Assembly: GCA_029215795.1 (NCBI GenBank)
Contig: JARDYH010000003.1
Span: 32,985,001-33,049,000 of the forward strand
DNA: 64,000 bases
DNA from: Anniella stebbinsi
Lineage: Eukaryota > Chordata > Lepidosauria > Squamata > Anniellidae
Direction of reading: 5' to 3'
Part shown: positions 21,778-33,186 of the stretch, piece after piece
Layout: every line of letters begins with the position of its first letter
Numbering within the stretch: position 1 is the first letter of the stretch
Notes under the pieces: generated by a model
Databases searched by the model: none
What the model saw: only the letters and a program-made list of their open reading frames with translations
Told to the model about the DNA's origin: nothing
Program-made: the position numbers and the translations under genes

Positions 21778-22091
21778 TAGGGTGACCATATGGAAAAGAG
21801 GACAGGGCTCCTGTCTCTTTAACGGTTGTATAGAAAAGGAAATTTCCGCAGGTGTCATCGATATACATGCAGCACCTGGTGAAATTCCTGCTTCATCACA
21901 ACAGTTAAAGCCGCAGGAGATACACTAGAGTGGTCTGATAGAAAAGAAGGCAGGGCTCCTGCAGCTTTAACTGTTGTGATGCAGAGGGAACTTCACCAGG
22001 TGCTACATGCATACAAATGACACAAATGCCCTTTTCTTTGCAACTGTTAAAGATACTGGAGCCCTGTCCTCCTTTTCATATGGTCACCCTA
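21778..22091. mobile_element. MITE, family A, with 8-bp target duplication
   Basis: Ends TAGGGTGACCATATGG and CATATGGTCACCCTA. Flanks are GCCAACTC (21770-21777) and GCCTACTC (22092-22099), matching at 7 of 8. This supports hAT type. It lies about 620 bases after the NCF4 stop and may be within the 3' UTR. Confidence 0.88.
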
Positions 22092-22099
22092 GCCTACTC

Positions 22100-23535
22100 C
22101 CCAATCCCAGTAATTTGGATCATGATCTCTAGGAGGAGGAAGAGACTTTAATGTCTTCCTCCTCCCAGCAATCATAATTCAAATTGCTAGGATGTGGTGG
22201 GTGGGTGTGTATGCATGTGTTTGTGTGTATGTGTGAGTACATACATGACGACAGCAGGAGTCCAGCCCCTGGGGGTTCCAGGGGGTTGAAATTGCCTTCT
22301 GAGGTTGCTCACTCCTGTATGAGACTGTACACACCCACCTAACTTGAGAATTGACTATTTGGATACGAATTTCTTGATTTGATAGAAGTGTATAATTTTA
22401 TTTTCATTGTTATTATTATGGCAATATATTATTACATTAGCTAATAAAGTAGTAACAAGATGCTACAAGCACTTTTTTACTTGTAGCTTCAAACAGTGTA
22501 ATTATAGTATTGCTGTTAGCAACAGCAACAATTTCCTCTTTTTTCATTTTAAACATGCTGTTTAATAACTTCACCAGCTGTCCTTTTTATTATTATGCAG
22601 TCTGTAAACACATTTCTTTATTCAGGTTTGAGATGTAAACAGCATCATTAAATGAGTTTTAAAGAACGCATACAATCAGGAAAATAAGTACAAAACTGCA
22701 TACAATGGAAGAAATACATACAAAATGTATACAATAGGGTACAAAAATGTATAGAGCTTTTTGTGCTCATTTTGCAAAGAAATGTGATGCAACATTCAGA
22801 TACACACAAAAACTGAAGGATAACTACATTCCTGTTCATGTATTAGTTCTGTATGTACATTAGGTCGGTTTACAGTATATTAAAAGTGAAAAAAACAAAC
22901 ATTTTTTCTCTCAACTTTGCCTTGAGATTCACTACATCTGAACTCAAAAGCATTCCTAATGGTTTTCTTTAAGATTCTGGAACACTGATATGGCACTATG
23001 GATTCTAGTAATTGTATCTTTATTCTCCCAGCCTTGTTCTTTGAGATGCAACCTCACCTACAAGTGAATGTAGCTGTTGCATGATGGCTAAGCACTTTAA
23101 TTTAGTTTCTGTGTCCATTAATTTAAAACTGTTACCTGTATTCTCTCCTCATCTCACACACCACCCTGGATACTTGTACTATGAGGTCGTCAGTTATCCT
23201 GCTGTCATTTGCTCTCTTTATCTGCCTTATAAAGGATAGAAAAAGCCGGGGGGGGGGGGATCTACATGACGTCTCTTTGGCGCCTGTTTATGATAATATG
23301 CGCTTTTCCCTATATTTGTATTTACGTCTAATAGTGGTAGAAGAGAGCCATTAAGGCGAATTACAGACATCATAAATGCACTTTACAATTGTTTATATGC
23401 GGAGTTCACTGCGGAGTCGGTTCAGGGGTGTATGGCTGAACGTGGAAAAATTGACAAAAGCACCGCCCTGTCTCCTGATGATATCTCCCCCGGACTTTCC
23501 TGCTGTTCGTTAACCCCGCCCACCTGACTTTCTCG
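22100..23535. other. Region downstream of NCF4, nothing firm
   Basis: A/T-rich, with the candidate poly(A) signal at 22443. A G-run at 23249 and a moderately CpG-containing stretch (23390-23535) precede the repeat units. No gene recognised. Confidence 0.35.
22443..22448 (+). terminator. Candidate NCF4 poly(A) signal
   Basis: This is the first AATAAA downstream of the NCF4 stop that I see on the + strand, about 1.28 kb after it. If it is used, the 3' UTR would include the whole palindromic MITE at 21778-22091. An earlier non-canonical signal is possible; transcript data would decide. Confidence 0.3.
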
Positions 23536-23539
23536 CTGA

Positions 23540-23859
23540 TGCCTGTCCAATCACGATTGCGCGTGACTTTGCATGTGGGTACATTTGCTAAACATTGGGT
23601 GTTCCTATAATTACAGATTTTAGCAGAGCAGCATTGGCTTTGGGACCAAATGTAAAACCATAAAAGCATAATTTTTCCAAGTACTGGACGGCCCTAGCGA
23701 GAACCTGCCTGCGGAGCATTCGTTCCCTGTTCCTCCCACCAAGACTCCGCCGCTGTACACACCCACCTCACCATGCCTGCGGCAGCTGCCCCTTATCTCC
23801 TGCACCCTGGAAATGTGCTGCTTCAAGGGCAAATTTTTGTGCTGCCTTTCCTTTTTTTG
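23540..23859. repeat. Unclassified repeat unit
   Basis: The block taaaaccataaaagcataat..tttttccaagtactggacgg with cctgcctg.ggagc after it recurs at 25485-25540 and, more weakly, at 25625-25670. It is cut by the L1 fragment that begins at 23860. Nothing coding is recognised. Confidence 0.45.
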
Positions 23860-24093
23860 GGGGGGAATACATCTTTATTTCATTTTCATAACTTACATCA
23901 TTCATCCATCCTTTTAACATCATTAACTATTATTTACACGCTTCCCCCTCTCTTCCTCCCTTTCGTTGGTTAGTTTCCTCTTGTTCTTGTCCTCTTTTCT
24001 TCCTACTTCCTGTCTCTTCTTTCTTTTCAAGAATTCCATAACTTTTTGTATGCTTCCGCGATATTATTCTTATTCGGATCTTTTCCCATATAA

Positions 24094-24102
<9 letters not shown>

Positions 24103-24130
<28 letters not shown>

Positions 24131-24618
24131 TACATTTGTATACCGCCCCATAGCCGAAGCTCTCTGGGCGGTTTACATAGGATTAAAAACAATTAAAAAC
24201 AATATACAAAAATTAAAACAGCAAAAACATACAACATACACACAATCTGTACATTTAAAAACCACTTCAACACTTCAAAAAACTACAAAAACAAAACAAA
24301 ACCAGGCTCCTCAGATATTGCCAAATGCCTGAGAGAAGAGGAAAGTCTTGACCTGGCGCCAAAAAGATAACAATGTTGGCGCCAGGCGGGCCTCGTCGGG
24401 GAGATCATTCCACAATTGGGGAGCCACCACAGAGAAGGCCCTCTCTCTTGTTGCTGACCTCCAAGCTTCCCTTGGAGGAGGCACTCGGAGGAGGGCCTTA
24501 GATGTTGAACGTAGTGTTCGGGTAGGTTCATGTCGGGAAAGGCGTTCCATCAGGTATTGTGGTCTCAAGCCGTGTAAGGCTTTATAGGTTAAAACCAGCA
24601 CCTTGAACCGGGCTCGGA
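24103..24618 (-). mobile_element. L2-like LINE 3' fragment nested in L1, with 63-bp target duplication
   Basis: The - strand encodes the end of an L2-type reverse transcriptase (LVLTYKALHGLRPQYLMERL, then RAFSVVAPQLWNDLPDEARL and FWRQVKTFLFSQAF), followed by the gagagcttcggctatggggc tail and an AT-repeat. The flanks 24040-24102 and 24619-24681 are an identical 63-bp direct repeat of the host L1. Confidence 0.85.
24311..24601 (-). pseudogene. L2-like reverse transcriptase C-terminal remnant
   Basis: An open frame of 96 codons, the extreme C terminus of an L2-clade ORF2. Only the thumb/C-terminal part is present; the catalytic motif is absent because of 5' truncation. Confidence 0.75.
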
Positions 24619-25099
24619 AACTTTTTGTATGCTTCCGCGATATTATTCTTATTCGGATCTTTTCCCATATAATCTATATATGCATACCATTCCATTCTAA
24701 ATGTATCCTTTTTTCCTCTATAAATTCTAAGTTTCTGTGTTAATTTTTCATTCATTGCTATATTACACAATTTTTTTCCCCACGCATTAATTGTTAACAT
24801 CCTAGCTGTCTTCCATTTACTAGCTATCTGCTGCCTTGCTGCCGTCAGCATAAATCCAATCAATGTTTTATCCTTTACTCCACTATTTTCTTTCACAAAT
24901 ATATTCAAAAGAGCTAGTTTTGTGTTGCTTTTCTGTTACAATGTTGCATTTCACATTGATGTCCCCAGTTCCATGCAAATTTAACATTATTCTGTCTGTC
25001 TCCGGACACCAAGATGCCAGCACAGTATGGTTCTGGAATGCTCAATGCTGAGTGGTCTAGAGGGCAACCTCGCCATCCCATAACCTGGTCTATGCGTCG

Positions 25100-25695
25100 C
25101 AGAGGTGGGTGACTGGTAATAAGGGAGTGGGGGAGGGATGAACGATGGCCACAACAAAAAAACCTGGATGGCACTGATGTCCTCTCTTCCCCCCCCCCTT
25201 CAGTCTGCTTGATATTATACCAATTGCATCAACTTCTGCACAGAATGAGGAGACTGGAGCATATACTGTGGCGTGCATGCTCTCCGGTTCCACTCCGGCA
25301 ACCGCCAGTGCCATTAGAATGAATGGCCCAGCAGGGGACACCACAACGTGGGCGAGTCGGCTTGGACATTGCATTTGTTCAGCACGTTCCACCCAATCCC
25401 CTGTGTTTCCTCACTTGCGCTGTGCCTTTCAGATTGCTCCGGTCACACTTTTCAATGGGATTTTGGCCACATGTAACCATATTATAAAACCACAAAAGCA
25501 ACATTTTTCCATGTTCTGGACGGCCATAGTGAGCCCTGCCTGAGGAGCGTCTACCCCCCCCATTCCTCCCTGCAGCGTGCCTTTCGGATGCATCCGCCCA
25601 CGCTTTGCAATGGGCTTGTGCCGACATGTAACCATTTCTAGAACAAAGATATTGCATTGCTTTATAATAATAAAACAAGTGTTCTTTTCGTTGCG

Positions 25696-25726
<31 letters not shown>

Positions 25727-25800
25727 ACTTCCAGGGAAAATAATGAAAGAAGGGAGAGAAGATATGAAGCCCTACGCACGCTCGGGCACTAAGGTTCCCA
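25100..25800. repeat. Related repeat units and (CA)n
   Basis: The words tgtaaccatat..ataaaaccacaaaagcaa and cggccatagtgagccctgcc link this part to 23640-23730. The second half repeats cttt.caatggg.tt.tg.c.acatgtaacca twice (25450 and 25610). A (CA)n tract lies at about 25700-25726. No gene is recognised. Confidence 0.45.
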
Positions 25801-27630
25801 GGGAAAAAGTTCCCCCACCTGCTCAATGCTCCTTACTCCTGAGTAACATTACTCAATGGCAGGAACTGGCTTGCACATACAGAAGTGTCCCTTCCTTTTT
25901 CCAGCCACAATCCCAGCAAGGGAGCAGGGGCGGGGGGCAGAGGGAAGCCTTAGCAGATCTCAAATTATATTCAAAATGAGCAACGCACATCCTTATTCCA
26001 ACCCCCTTGCTTCCTGTAGAACCAGCTCCATGTGAGAAGCCGCGCATCTCGACGAAAGAAAGATTCCAGTGGGGATTTTAAAAAAACTTTACTTTAAGTA
26101 CCGGTAACTTTAAGGTCAGCCATTACTGAACAGTCCAGTCAAGGGAAGAAGAAGAAGGAAGTAGGAGAGAGGAGACAGGAAATGACAAAGCAAGCATTGG
26201 GTCAATCCCCTCCCACCTTGTCCACAACTTGGGAGGGGTAGTCAGAGAAGGGGCAGGCATTCACTCATGACATCACAAACCCTGCCCACCAAACTAAGCC
26301 CATGATTAGCATTACTCCGAATGGGCAGTGGAGGTTACACAACCAACGTGAGAACGAACATCAGAGAAACATTAAAAGTTGCGTTTAATCGACACCTTGG
26401 AAACACGTGTTAACAGAGGCTATAAGTCGCATACACGTCTGATATGCACCCCGCTCGTGTGTACAAAATGTCATCAGAACAAAGTAAAGGCAGCCCAAAT
26501 AAGCTGTGAAGAGGTACCCCAGTGACAAAACGGAAATATAAAACCTTGAAATACAGCCCAGATATTTGCACAAGTATTGTGCCTAGACGTTTTTCCAATC
26601 CATTTGCTGCATCTTAGTCTCCAACATTTCACAGCTGAGGATATGAATGTGCTTCTAACACCCATTTTCTCACTGCCTTTTGGTTAAAAGTCTACTAGGA
26701 AAACCCACAATTGTCCTATAACAGGGGTGGCAGAACTTAGGTCTGAACAGGATCTACTGGTAGATCTCTTAGTCCTTTGCAATAGATCAGTAGATGTTAT
26801 TGACTCCCATTTTTTTAAAAAACAATCACAATATAAAAGCTCCTCTCCCCACAACCTAGGTTGTTGAAACAAAGAAATTGTTGGGGAGAAACCGGGAGCA
26901 TTTTTTGTGTGAAAAGACTGTGAGCTCAGTTCTGGTCCTGACAACAAATTCATGGTCCTGAGCGTATTCTCAAAGCCACCCTGTTCGTTAATTCTAAGTG
27001 TTTGTCTGCCCTCTGAGTCATTATTTTGTACCTGGGTCTGGTTGATGGACATTGAGTTTCTATTAAAAAAATAATGAAATAGAACCACAAGCCTAAAGTC
27101 TGCTCCCCTCTGTTCTGCAATATGTTACCAGCAGTTGAAGTTTTACTACAGCAGCTGCATTGTGTATGGAATGGCAAACTATCCACTTCATGATGCCTTA
27201 ATGACCATGTGCATGTATTTGCCCACATGTGCTCTGGTGTCATATCTGACCACCTTCCTGACAAGATCAACTCAAAACTGGATGAAGAGAAAAGGAGGAC
27301 CCTATGGCTGCTCCTAGTACTTAAGAAGTTGAAGGACAGTCAGTAGACATCAATACATCCCACAAGACTACCACCCTGCATGATACCCCACTCAGGGAAG
27401 CTGTAGGTTTAGGGGAACCAATGTGCACAGACTAGCTTCACTCCACCACTCCAGACATAACATGATCTCCTGCAGGAGAAGAGGTGGCAACATGTCCAAG
27501 TGGAAAGCCAGAACTGGAAATGCAGTACTCATCAGACTGCCTGAGTTTGACCATTCCTGGGCCCTACTCATGAGGAGCAGTCAAGACTTCTCATGTGCCC
27601 CAGATCAGGCCCCACAGAAGCATGGGGTGG
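25800..27630. other. Intergenic, nothing recognised
   Basis: No clear repeat ends or exons. Open frames of up to 134 codons on the - strand look like chance. Confidence 0.35.
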
Positions 27631-27639
27631 CAGAGTCAG

Positions 27640-27644
27640 CTTTA

Positions 27645-27695
<51 letters not shown>
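27640..27695. repeat. (ATT)n microsatellite
   Basis: An uninterrupted TTA/ATT repeat which joins the 3' end of the L2-like fragment that follows; it acts as that element's tail. Confidence 0.85.
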
Positions 27696-27698
<3 letters not shown>

Positions 27699-27815
27699 TA
27701 CCTTTATATACCGCCCCATAGCCAAAGCTCTCTGGGCAGTTTACAAAAATTTAAAGACTGAACATTAAAAAGTCAATATACAAAATTTTAAACCATAAAA
27801 CAGCTGATAAAGTTG
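27696..27815 (-). mobile_element. L2-like LINE 3' tail
   Basis: The + strand reads accgccccatagccaaagct then ctctgggcagtttacaaa, which is the complement of the L2-family 3' end. It is linked to the (ATT)n on its left. Confidence 0.7.
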
Positions 27816-27930
27816 CTCAGGTGAAGCCTAACCAATGCTGAAGTCACATTGACTGGGTTCACACAACACAACAACCCACACTCAAGGTTGAGTGTGAGTT
27901 GTCACTGAACTATGGGTTCTTGTTGAACTG

Positions 27931-28527
27931 TTGGTTATCATGTTGTTTGAACCCAGCCACGTTAACAAGCCATGGTTTTACCAGCTTAGGCTGATATACC
28001 AACTGCGCCCTTATCTGGACAGAGATAGCCTAGCTACAGTTATCCATGCTCTCATAACCTCTCGTTTGGATTACTGCAATGCGTTATACATGGGGCTGCC
28101 TTTGAAAACGGTCCGGAAACTTCAGCTGGTACAAAACAGGGCAGCCAGATTGTTAATGGGGACTGGCCAACGAGACCATATTACGCCAGTCCTTTTCCAA
28201 CTTCACTGGCTGCTGATCCAGGTCCGGGCCCAATTCAAAGTGCTGGTACTAACATTTAAAGCCCTAAACGGCTTGGGGCCAGGATATCTAAAGGAACGCC
28301 TCCTCCCATATGTACCTGCCCGGACCCTAAGATCATCTACAGGGGTCCTTCTCCGTGAGCCCCTGCCAAAGGAAGTGAGGCAGGTGGCCACTAGGAGGAG
28401 GGCTTTCTCCGCTGTGGCACCCTGGCTGTGGAATGAGCTCCCCAGAGAGGTTCGCCTGGCGCCTACTTTGTACTCTTTTTGTTGCCAGGTGAAGACCTTT
28501 TTATTCTCCCAGTATTTTAACAGTTAA
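27931..28527 (+). pseudogene. L2-like reverse transcriptase C-terminal fragment
   Basis: An open frame with the L2-clade signature SRLDYCNALYMGLP, then LQLVQNRAARLLMG, PVLFQLHWLLIQVRAQFKVL, TFKALNGLGPGYL and FSAVAPWLWNELPREVRLAP. The first residues come from the flanking MITE. The reverse transcriptase active site is missing by 5' truncation. The frame is unbroken, which suggests a fairly recent insertion. Confidence 0.85.
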
Positions 28528-28760
28528 ATTAACTCAATTTTAATCCTTGCTGTTTTAAATTTGTATTTTAATCTGTATTAATTCCTGCTGCTTGGTTTTA
28601 TTCTGGTTGTGTTTTTATATTGTATGTTATTCTGTGTTTTTAGATTGTGCCTTGTTTTATATATTTTAAAATGATTTCATAGTTTTAATTTTTGTGAACC
28701 GCCCAGAGAGCTTCGGCTATGGGGTGGTATAAAAATGCAATAAATAAATAAATAAATAAA
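27980..28760 (+). mobile_element. L2-like LINE 3' part
   Basis: 5'-truncated element with an intact C-terminal coding region, then an untranslated tail, cccagagagcttcggctatg and a TAAA/AAAT repeat tail at about 28736-28760. It is the best preserved of the L2 copies here. Confidence 0.85.
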
Positions 28761-29309
28761 TCCAGAGTTTACAACCCAATAACAAACCATGGTTTTCTTC
28801 GTGGGTTGTTCATGGTTAACAAACCATGCTTTGTTAGTGCAACTTGCTTCACACAACACAACACGTTTCAACAACAACCAATGGTTTAATGATAGCCCAC
28901 ATTCAATCCATACGTTGCCATGTTGTGTGAGCCCAGCTACTATGCCCTGATGTATTCCCTGTGGCTCCTTGCTGGATACCTACCTTGCTATTTTGAGTAT
29001 CTTGATTCTTGGCCAACTGGACAGCTCCTTGGCATCTCTGGTAGGTCAAAATTCTGAGCCACATGCCAGGGGTGGTGGGAATGGGATAACTAGAGACAAG
29101 ATAAATGCATTCCCGTGCAGAGATTTAATTTCTAGAGACTCCAAGGGTGGGGCTGAACCTTGAAGAAGTACAGTGCTGTCGAATCATACAAAGAAGAGGC
29201 CAACCTGAAATGCAAAAAAAAAAAAAAATGTGGCTAGTGATTTACTATAGACAGGAACCTGAAAATGACAGTTCATGTGATTGTCACTGGTGTAGTGTAT
29301 AGCTTAGAA

Positions 29310-29420
29310 TAGGGGTGGTGAACATACAGTCCTCCATATGTCATTGGACTACAGTTCCTATCATCCCTGCCCATTGGCCATGCTGGCTAGGGCTGATGGA
29401 AGATGGAGTTTCAGCAACAT
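29310..29420 (+). mobile_element. hAT-type MITE, family E fragment
   Basis: Contains attggactacagttcctatca and tccctgcccattggccatgc, the core of a very common squamate MITE. Other copies: 38528-38665, 46584-46715, 48537-48645, 50990-51125 and 61351-61475. Confidence 0.65.
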
Positions 29421-29502
29421 CTGGGAAGCCCCAGGTTTCCTCCATCCCCTGAAGGAGGTGGATACCCTAACCATAAACTCTTTTTTATTCAGAAGTAAGT
29501 AT

Positions 29503-30056
29503 TGTAACCTGGAGTTACTTAAAATCAAACTCAGATAGCAGGAGGAAGGTTTATTTCAGCTTTATTAGAAAAGAAACAGCGCTGTGGCGTCCCTCTGATG
29601 CCTCCCGGCTAAGATTCAGAGGAACCGCCCCTCGCAAACTAAACAAAGGCTTTTTACCCATTTGGCATAAAAAGAAACACCCCTCTTTAGTAACGTATGT
29701 GACTAGAAACTTCTTACAACTCAGAACTAGGGAGTAAAAAAACTAACACTTCTATTTGCAAGCGAAGATACAGGAAAGCAAGCTAGCAAGGTTATCTGAC
29801 ATTCCAGAGACGAGATAGAAAGAGGCCCTTTGGCTGGTAGAAAACAAAGCTTTCTTTAAACCGGTTGGCTTCTCTCCTAAAGCTGGGTACTTTGACACAT
29901 CAATGTTGATCTATTGTAGACCATTTGCCTTCCTTTCCCTGAAAGGAATCTCAAGGATTTACATAAGATTTGTATCTAGTTGATTTACTGATTTATAACC
30001 CAATTTGGGAACTTCAGGGAAAAGAAGCAAACCTTAATTTTAAATTCCATGTCACA
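29503..30056 (-). mobile_element. Solo LTR of an endogenous retrovirus
   Basis: The 554-bp unit begins TGTAAC and ends GTCACA on the + strand, short inverted ends of LTR type. It is flanked by an exact 4-bp duplication GTAT (29499-29502 and 30057-30060). On the - strand two AATAAA signals lie about 60-70 bases before the end and are followed by a U5-like tail, so the LTR points left. No gag, pol or env sequence remains on either side, so it is a solo LTR left by recombination. The 4-bp duplication fits gamma- or epsilon-like retroviruses; the family was not identified. Confidence 0.85.
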
Positions 30057-30500
30057 GTATCACCCACCAGTTTCACGAGAACGGAGGAGCTGATTCAAAC
30101 GTGGGTTTTGCCTCATGGAAAAACAGCACAATGATGACAACATGAAGCACTTGCAGTACAACATGGTAAGAAGGCAAGAGTCAGCGTTCAAGGAATAGGG
30201 AAGTTGTAACCCAGGGAGGGGGTGGAAATGAAACTCAGCAATCAATAATAACTGTTACAAAAACTGCCTTGGCATGGTAGTAAGTAAGGGCCCCCTATTT
30301 CCTTTAAGGAAGTGAAAAAAATAATGTGCATTCACTGCAGCTACAGCTAAAAACTCCTGAAGGACTGGTTCTGTGGTTTTCAGAGCCTGGAATCCTCTGT
30401 TTACTATCACAGCATTCAAGCCCTTCTGTATGCTCAGCTGGGATCTAGTTAGGACTGAGCTGCCGGAGCGATTTATGGGCCTCAGAACATGCACTTTAGG

Positions 30501-30970
30501 TTAGGGATGTCAGAAAATCCACAAAGAACAAAAATGACACTTGATTCTATGAATCTGCCCTGTAGAATCTGCAGCTTTTCAGAGTCATGTGGATTCCATA
30601 GGCTTAAAAAAAAACTTTCTGGAACTGTATGCAACTTTGGTTACACAGAACTAAGAACATTGCATAAGACAATATATATGTCATGTTTTAAAAACAAACA
30701 ACTTTTACACATCTCTGATCTCTCTTCAGCCTGTGCAGTGTAGCAATTTTTACGTGTGTGTGTGTGCGTGCGTGCGTGTGACTTAAGAAAAGGATGCAAA
30801 ATATTATATACCAGTGAAAGGTCTGTAAATTCTGATGGATTTTTTTTGGCATACTTTTCCTGCAGGGGAAAAATAAATCTGCATCCGTCAATGAGCGTAC
30901 GACAGATTGAGTGACTCCTGATGATCCACAAAACACAAATGGAGCAGATTATACATGATCCTGACATCCC
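30501..30970. mobile_element. MITE, family C, with internal (GT)n
   Basis: Starts TTAGGGATGTCAGAAAATCC and ends CCTGACATCCC; the interior has gaatctgcagc, catgtggattcc, then near the right end tgactcctgatgatccac. A (GT)n(GC) tract is at 30754-30780. Confidence 0.6.
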
Positions 30971-31360
30971 GACTTCCAGATGACTAAAATTTTCCAAATG
31001 ACCAGCATCGGATGGACAGGCTACAAGTTAATTTTATCCACATATCTTAGGGATGGGTTTTCAGTAGATCTGCTATAAAATAAAAGTTTCTGCAACAACC
31101 TCCCTGCTGTTGCTGCCCCATATGCTTGGAACTGCCTCCAAGCACACTTGCCTGGTACTACCTCCCTTATTTCATTCAAATCCTTCCACAAAACTCACCT
31201 TCTCCTTGAACCCTTTGTCATAATTCCCTAATTCCCAAGCACTACACTTACTGCAACTCAATCAAAAATGAAGCCTAACTCCCTAGCACAGCAACTGAAA
31301 CAGCCACATATTTCCCTTCCTGTTTACTCCTGCCCCATTGCCTCTGTTTGCCCTGTGATG

Positions 31361-31441
31361 AATTTTAGACTATAAACTCCTTGGAGCAGGGACCTAGCTT
31401 CTTGTATTCTGTAAACACATGGCAAGTGCTGTATAAATAAG

Positions 31442-31480
<39 letters not shown>
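31361..31480 (+). repeat. LINE 3' tail with (ATC)n
   Basis: Contains actataaactccttggagca and gggacctagcttcttgtatt, then tgctgtataaataa and a (ATC)n tract (31443-31480). This is a typical L2/L3-like 3' end. Confidence 0.6.
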
Positions 31481-31505
31481 GGGTGAGTTACAAAAATCAT
31501 TTGAT

Positions 31506-31697
31506 GGGCCTGTTCAGATAGCACACTAAGCCATGGATAGATTGTTAACCTTTTTGGAACAAATAGTTAGTGAGCATGTTTAAACCGTGGTTATGTAGCC
31601 ACCATGTTCAGGAATGATTTACACATGACACACTAAGCCATAATGTTTAGCACAAAATGCTTGATCACTAGGCTTAGCATGTCATCTGAACAGGGTC
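31506..31697. mobile_element. MITE, family D
   Basis: Ends GGGCCTGTTCAGATAGCA and TCATCTGAACAGGGTC, with actaagccat and tttaaaccgtggtta motifs. Related pieces are the hairpin at 20193-20299 and 54226-54356. Confidence 0.6.
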
Positions 31698-32450
31698 AAT
31701 AAGTAATGCCGACTGCAAACAGAAAGGGCAGTTTTCTGAAATGATCCTGCAAGCCTAATCCATTTCAGTTCATACAGAACTTCAAAACTGGGCAAGCATA
31801 AAACTCTTCTGGGAAAAAGCTTTAAGCACATACTGAATTGCTGCTAGGTTCAATTCACAGATTTGCTGATGAATTCTGGGACTGTATTTTCAGAATGCAT
31901 TTTCAGAATGGGTGGACTCATTCATAAAACGATCCCGTGAGTACCAAACATTACACTGGAATTAGACTAAGCAGGGGTATGTTTAGAAGCTGATATAATC
32001 CTTTAGTTCTTATCCTTTCCTCCATTTTGTGTGCATAAGTACATAATCGAAGGGTTCTCTTTGGCCTTGTTCCTGTTGGATATTCCTGTTCTGAAATATG
32101 CATTTAAGAAGGAAAGTACCAATCACTCTTTCTGTATTTCAAACTTTTCTCTTTATATAAAATTTTGCCTTTTGGAAAAATGAAACATCCAAGGTGGCTA
32201 AGAGAGCAGTCCTATGGCCCCTTGATTGCATCTGGGGCACCATAAGAAGATGTGGATCTCCACTTCCACGCCTGCAGCTAGAGTTACGAGCACAGAGGAA
32301 AAGATCCAATCATGAATCTGATCACAGAGCTGCAACAGAGGGAGAGAAAAGGGGGCATGCTGGTTGGTGGGTAGTGGGAGGAGAAAGGAGAGGTTATATC
32401 CAATAACCTCTACAGTCCTCATTCCACCCACCGAAAGGTAAGTCAGCTAG

Positions 32451-32635
32451 GGAGGAGCCATAGCTCAGTGTGACAGAGCCCATGCTTTGCATGCAGAAGG
32501 TTCCAGATTTGATCCCCAGCTTCTCCAGGTAGGGTGAGGAAACAATCACCTGGAGAGCCGCTGCCAGTCAGTGTGTTCACAATATGTGGCTAGATAGACC
32601 AAAGGTCTGACACAGTAAAAGGCAGCTTCCTATGC
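32451..32635 (+). mobile_element. tRNA-Ala-derived SINE
   Basis: The head has an A box (TAGCTCAGTGTGACAGAG) and a B box (GGTTCCAGATTTGATCC), around a segment identical to the anticodon arm of tRNA-Ala(TGC) (ATGCTTTGCATGC). The body follows, with ccgctgccagtcagtgtgtt, ctagatagaccaaaggtctg and aaggcagcttcctatgctc. It is a retroposon and not a tRNA gene. Confidence 0.88.
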
Positions 32636-32761
32636 TCAGAGGCCTGTCTAGGGGCTTTTGTATTTAAAATGGAAGAACAGAAATGAAATGGCTTCTGTCC
32701 TCCTCTTGGCCAGGCTGACTTTTGCCAGCAAGACATAGGATAGATGGAACACTCTGAAATC

Positions 32762-33186
32762 AGAGCTCTCTGTCTAGCAGGAGCACAATCCATAGGATCC
32801 ATGACATTAACAGCATGTCAAGTTCAATAGACACAAGGGGTGATGTCTGTCTTCCTTCCTTCCTTCCTTCCTTCCTTCTTTCCTGTATTACACAAGCACT
32901 ACCAAATTCCACTTTGAGCGCTGAGTTCTCTGCAACAGAGGGTGCCTCTACAATAGCAATTTAAAGCTCTTTCAAGGTGCATTACAATTTTTACCTCTAC
33001 AAGAGAGGAGTGCAAATCGGGGGTCGAGGCGCATTATCTCTCCAATTATGTGCATTATTGAATGCACATTAAATAGCGAGTTTTAATTTACCGTGGCCGT
33101 TAAAGCACCTTATGATCATGTAAACAAGTGATTCTCCACATTAAACACTTCTAAAGCGCACCAGTAAGCCCACCAGTTATGCGCTT
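32762..33186. repeat. Left copy of long duplication flanking L1
   Basis: This 425-bp stretch recurs at 35587-35995 with only about four to five point differences and a shorter cttcc repeat in the second copy. It starts agagctctctgtctagcagg and ends gttatgcgctt. It contains a (CTTCC)n tract (32850-32880) and the first part of a GCGCATTA-type MITE from about 32941. Confidence 0.9.

Larger units (their letters stand above)
23860..24917 (-). mobile_element. Old L1 LINE 3' fragment, split by an L2-like insertion
   Basis: On the - strand, 24582-24908 encodes a degenerate L1 ORF2 C-terminal piece (KTLIGFMLTAARQQIASKWK, then KLRIYRGKKDTFRMEWYAY). The 3' end is at the left with a short A-run. Flanking words ttttgtgctgcctttcc (left) and ttttgtgttgcttttct (right) differ at three positions and look like a decayed target duplication of 17 bp. 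The L2-like insert is at 24103-24618. Confidence 0.75.
27853..28936. mobile_element. MITE with CTGGGTTCACACAACA ends, host of an L2-like insertion
   Basis: Left end CTGGGTTCACACAACA and right end TGTTGTGTGAGCCCAG are inverted repeats with one mismatch. The interior has aaccatggttt and gggttgt words. A 780-bp L2-like element (about 27980-28760) is inserted within it. Confidence 0.65.

Noticed and set aside
26684..27088. 134-codon open frame on the - strand
   Set aside because: No domain, no splice context and no similarity recognised; length is within chance for this window.
32451..32530. Possible tRNA-Ala gene
   Set aside because: The A and B boxes are present but the stems are broken and the sequence runs into a SINE body; a second copy at 50437 has the same body.
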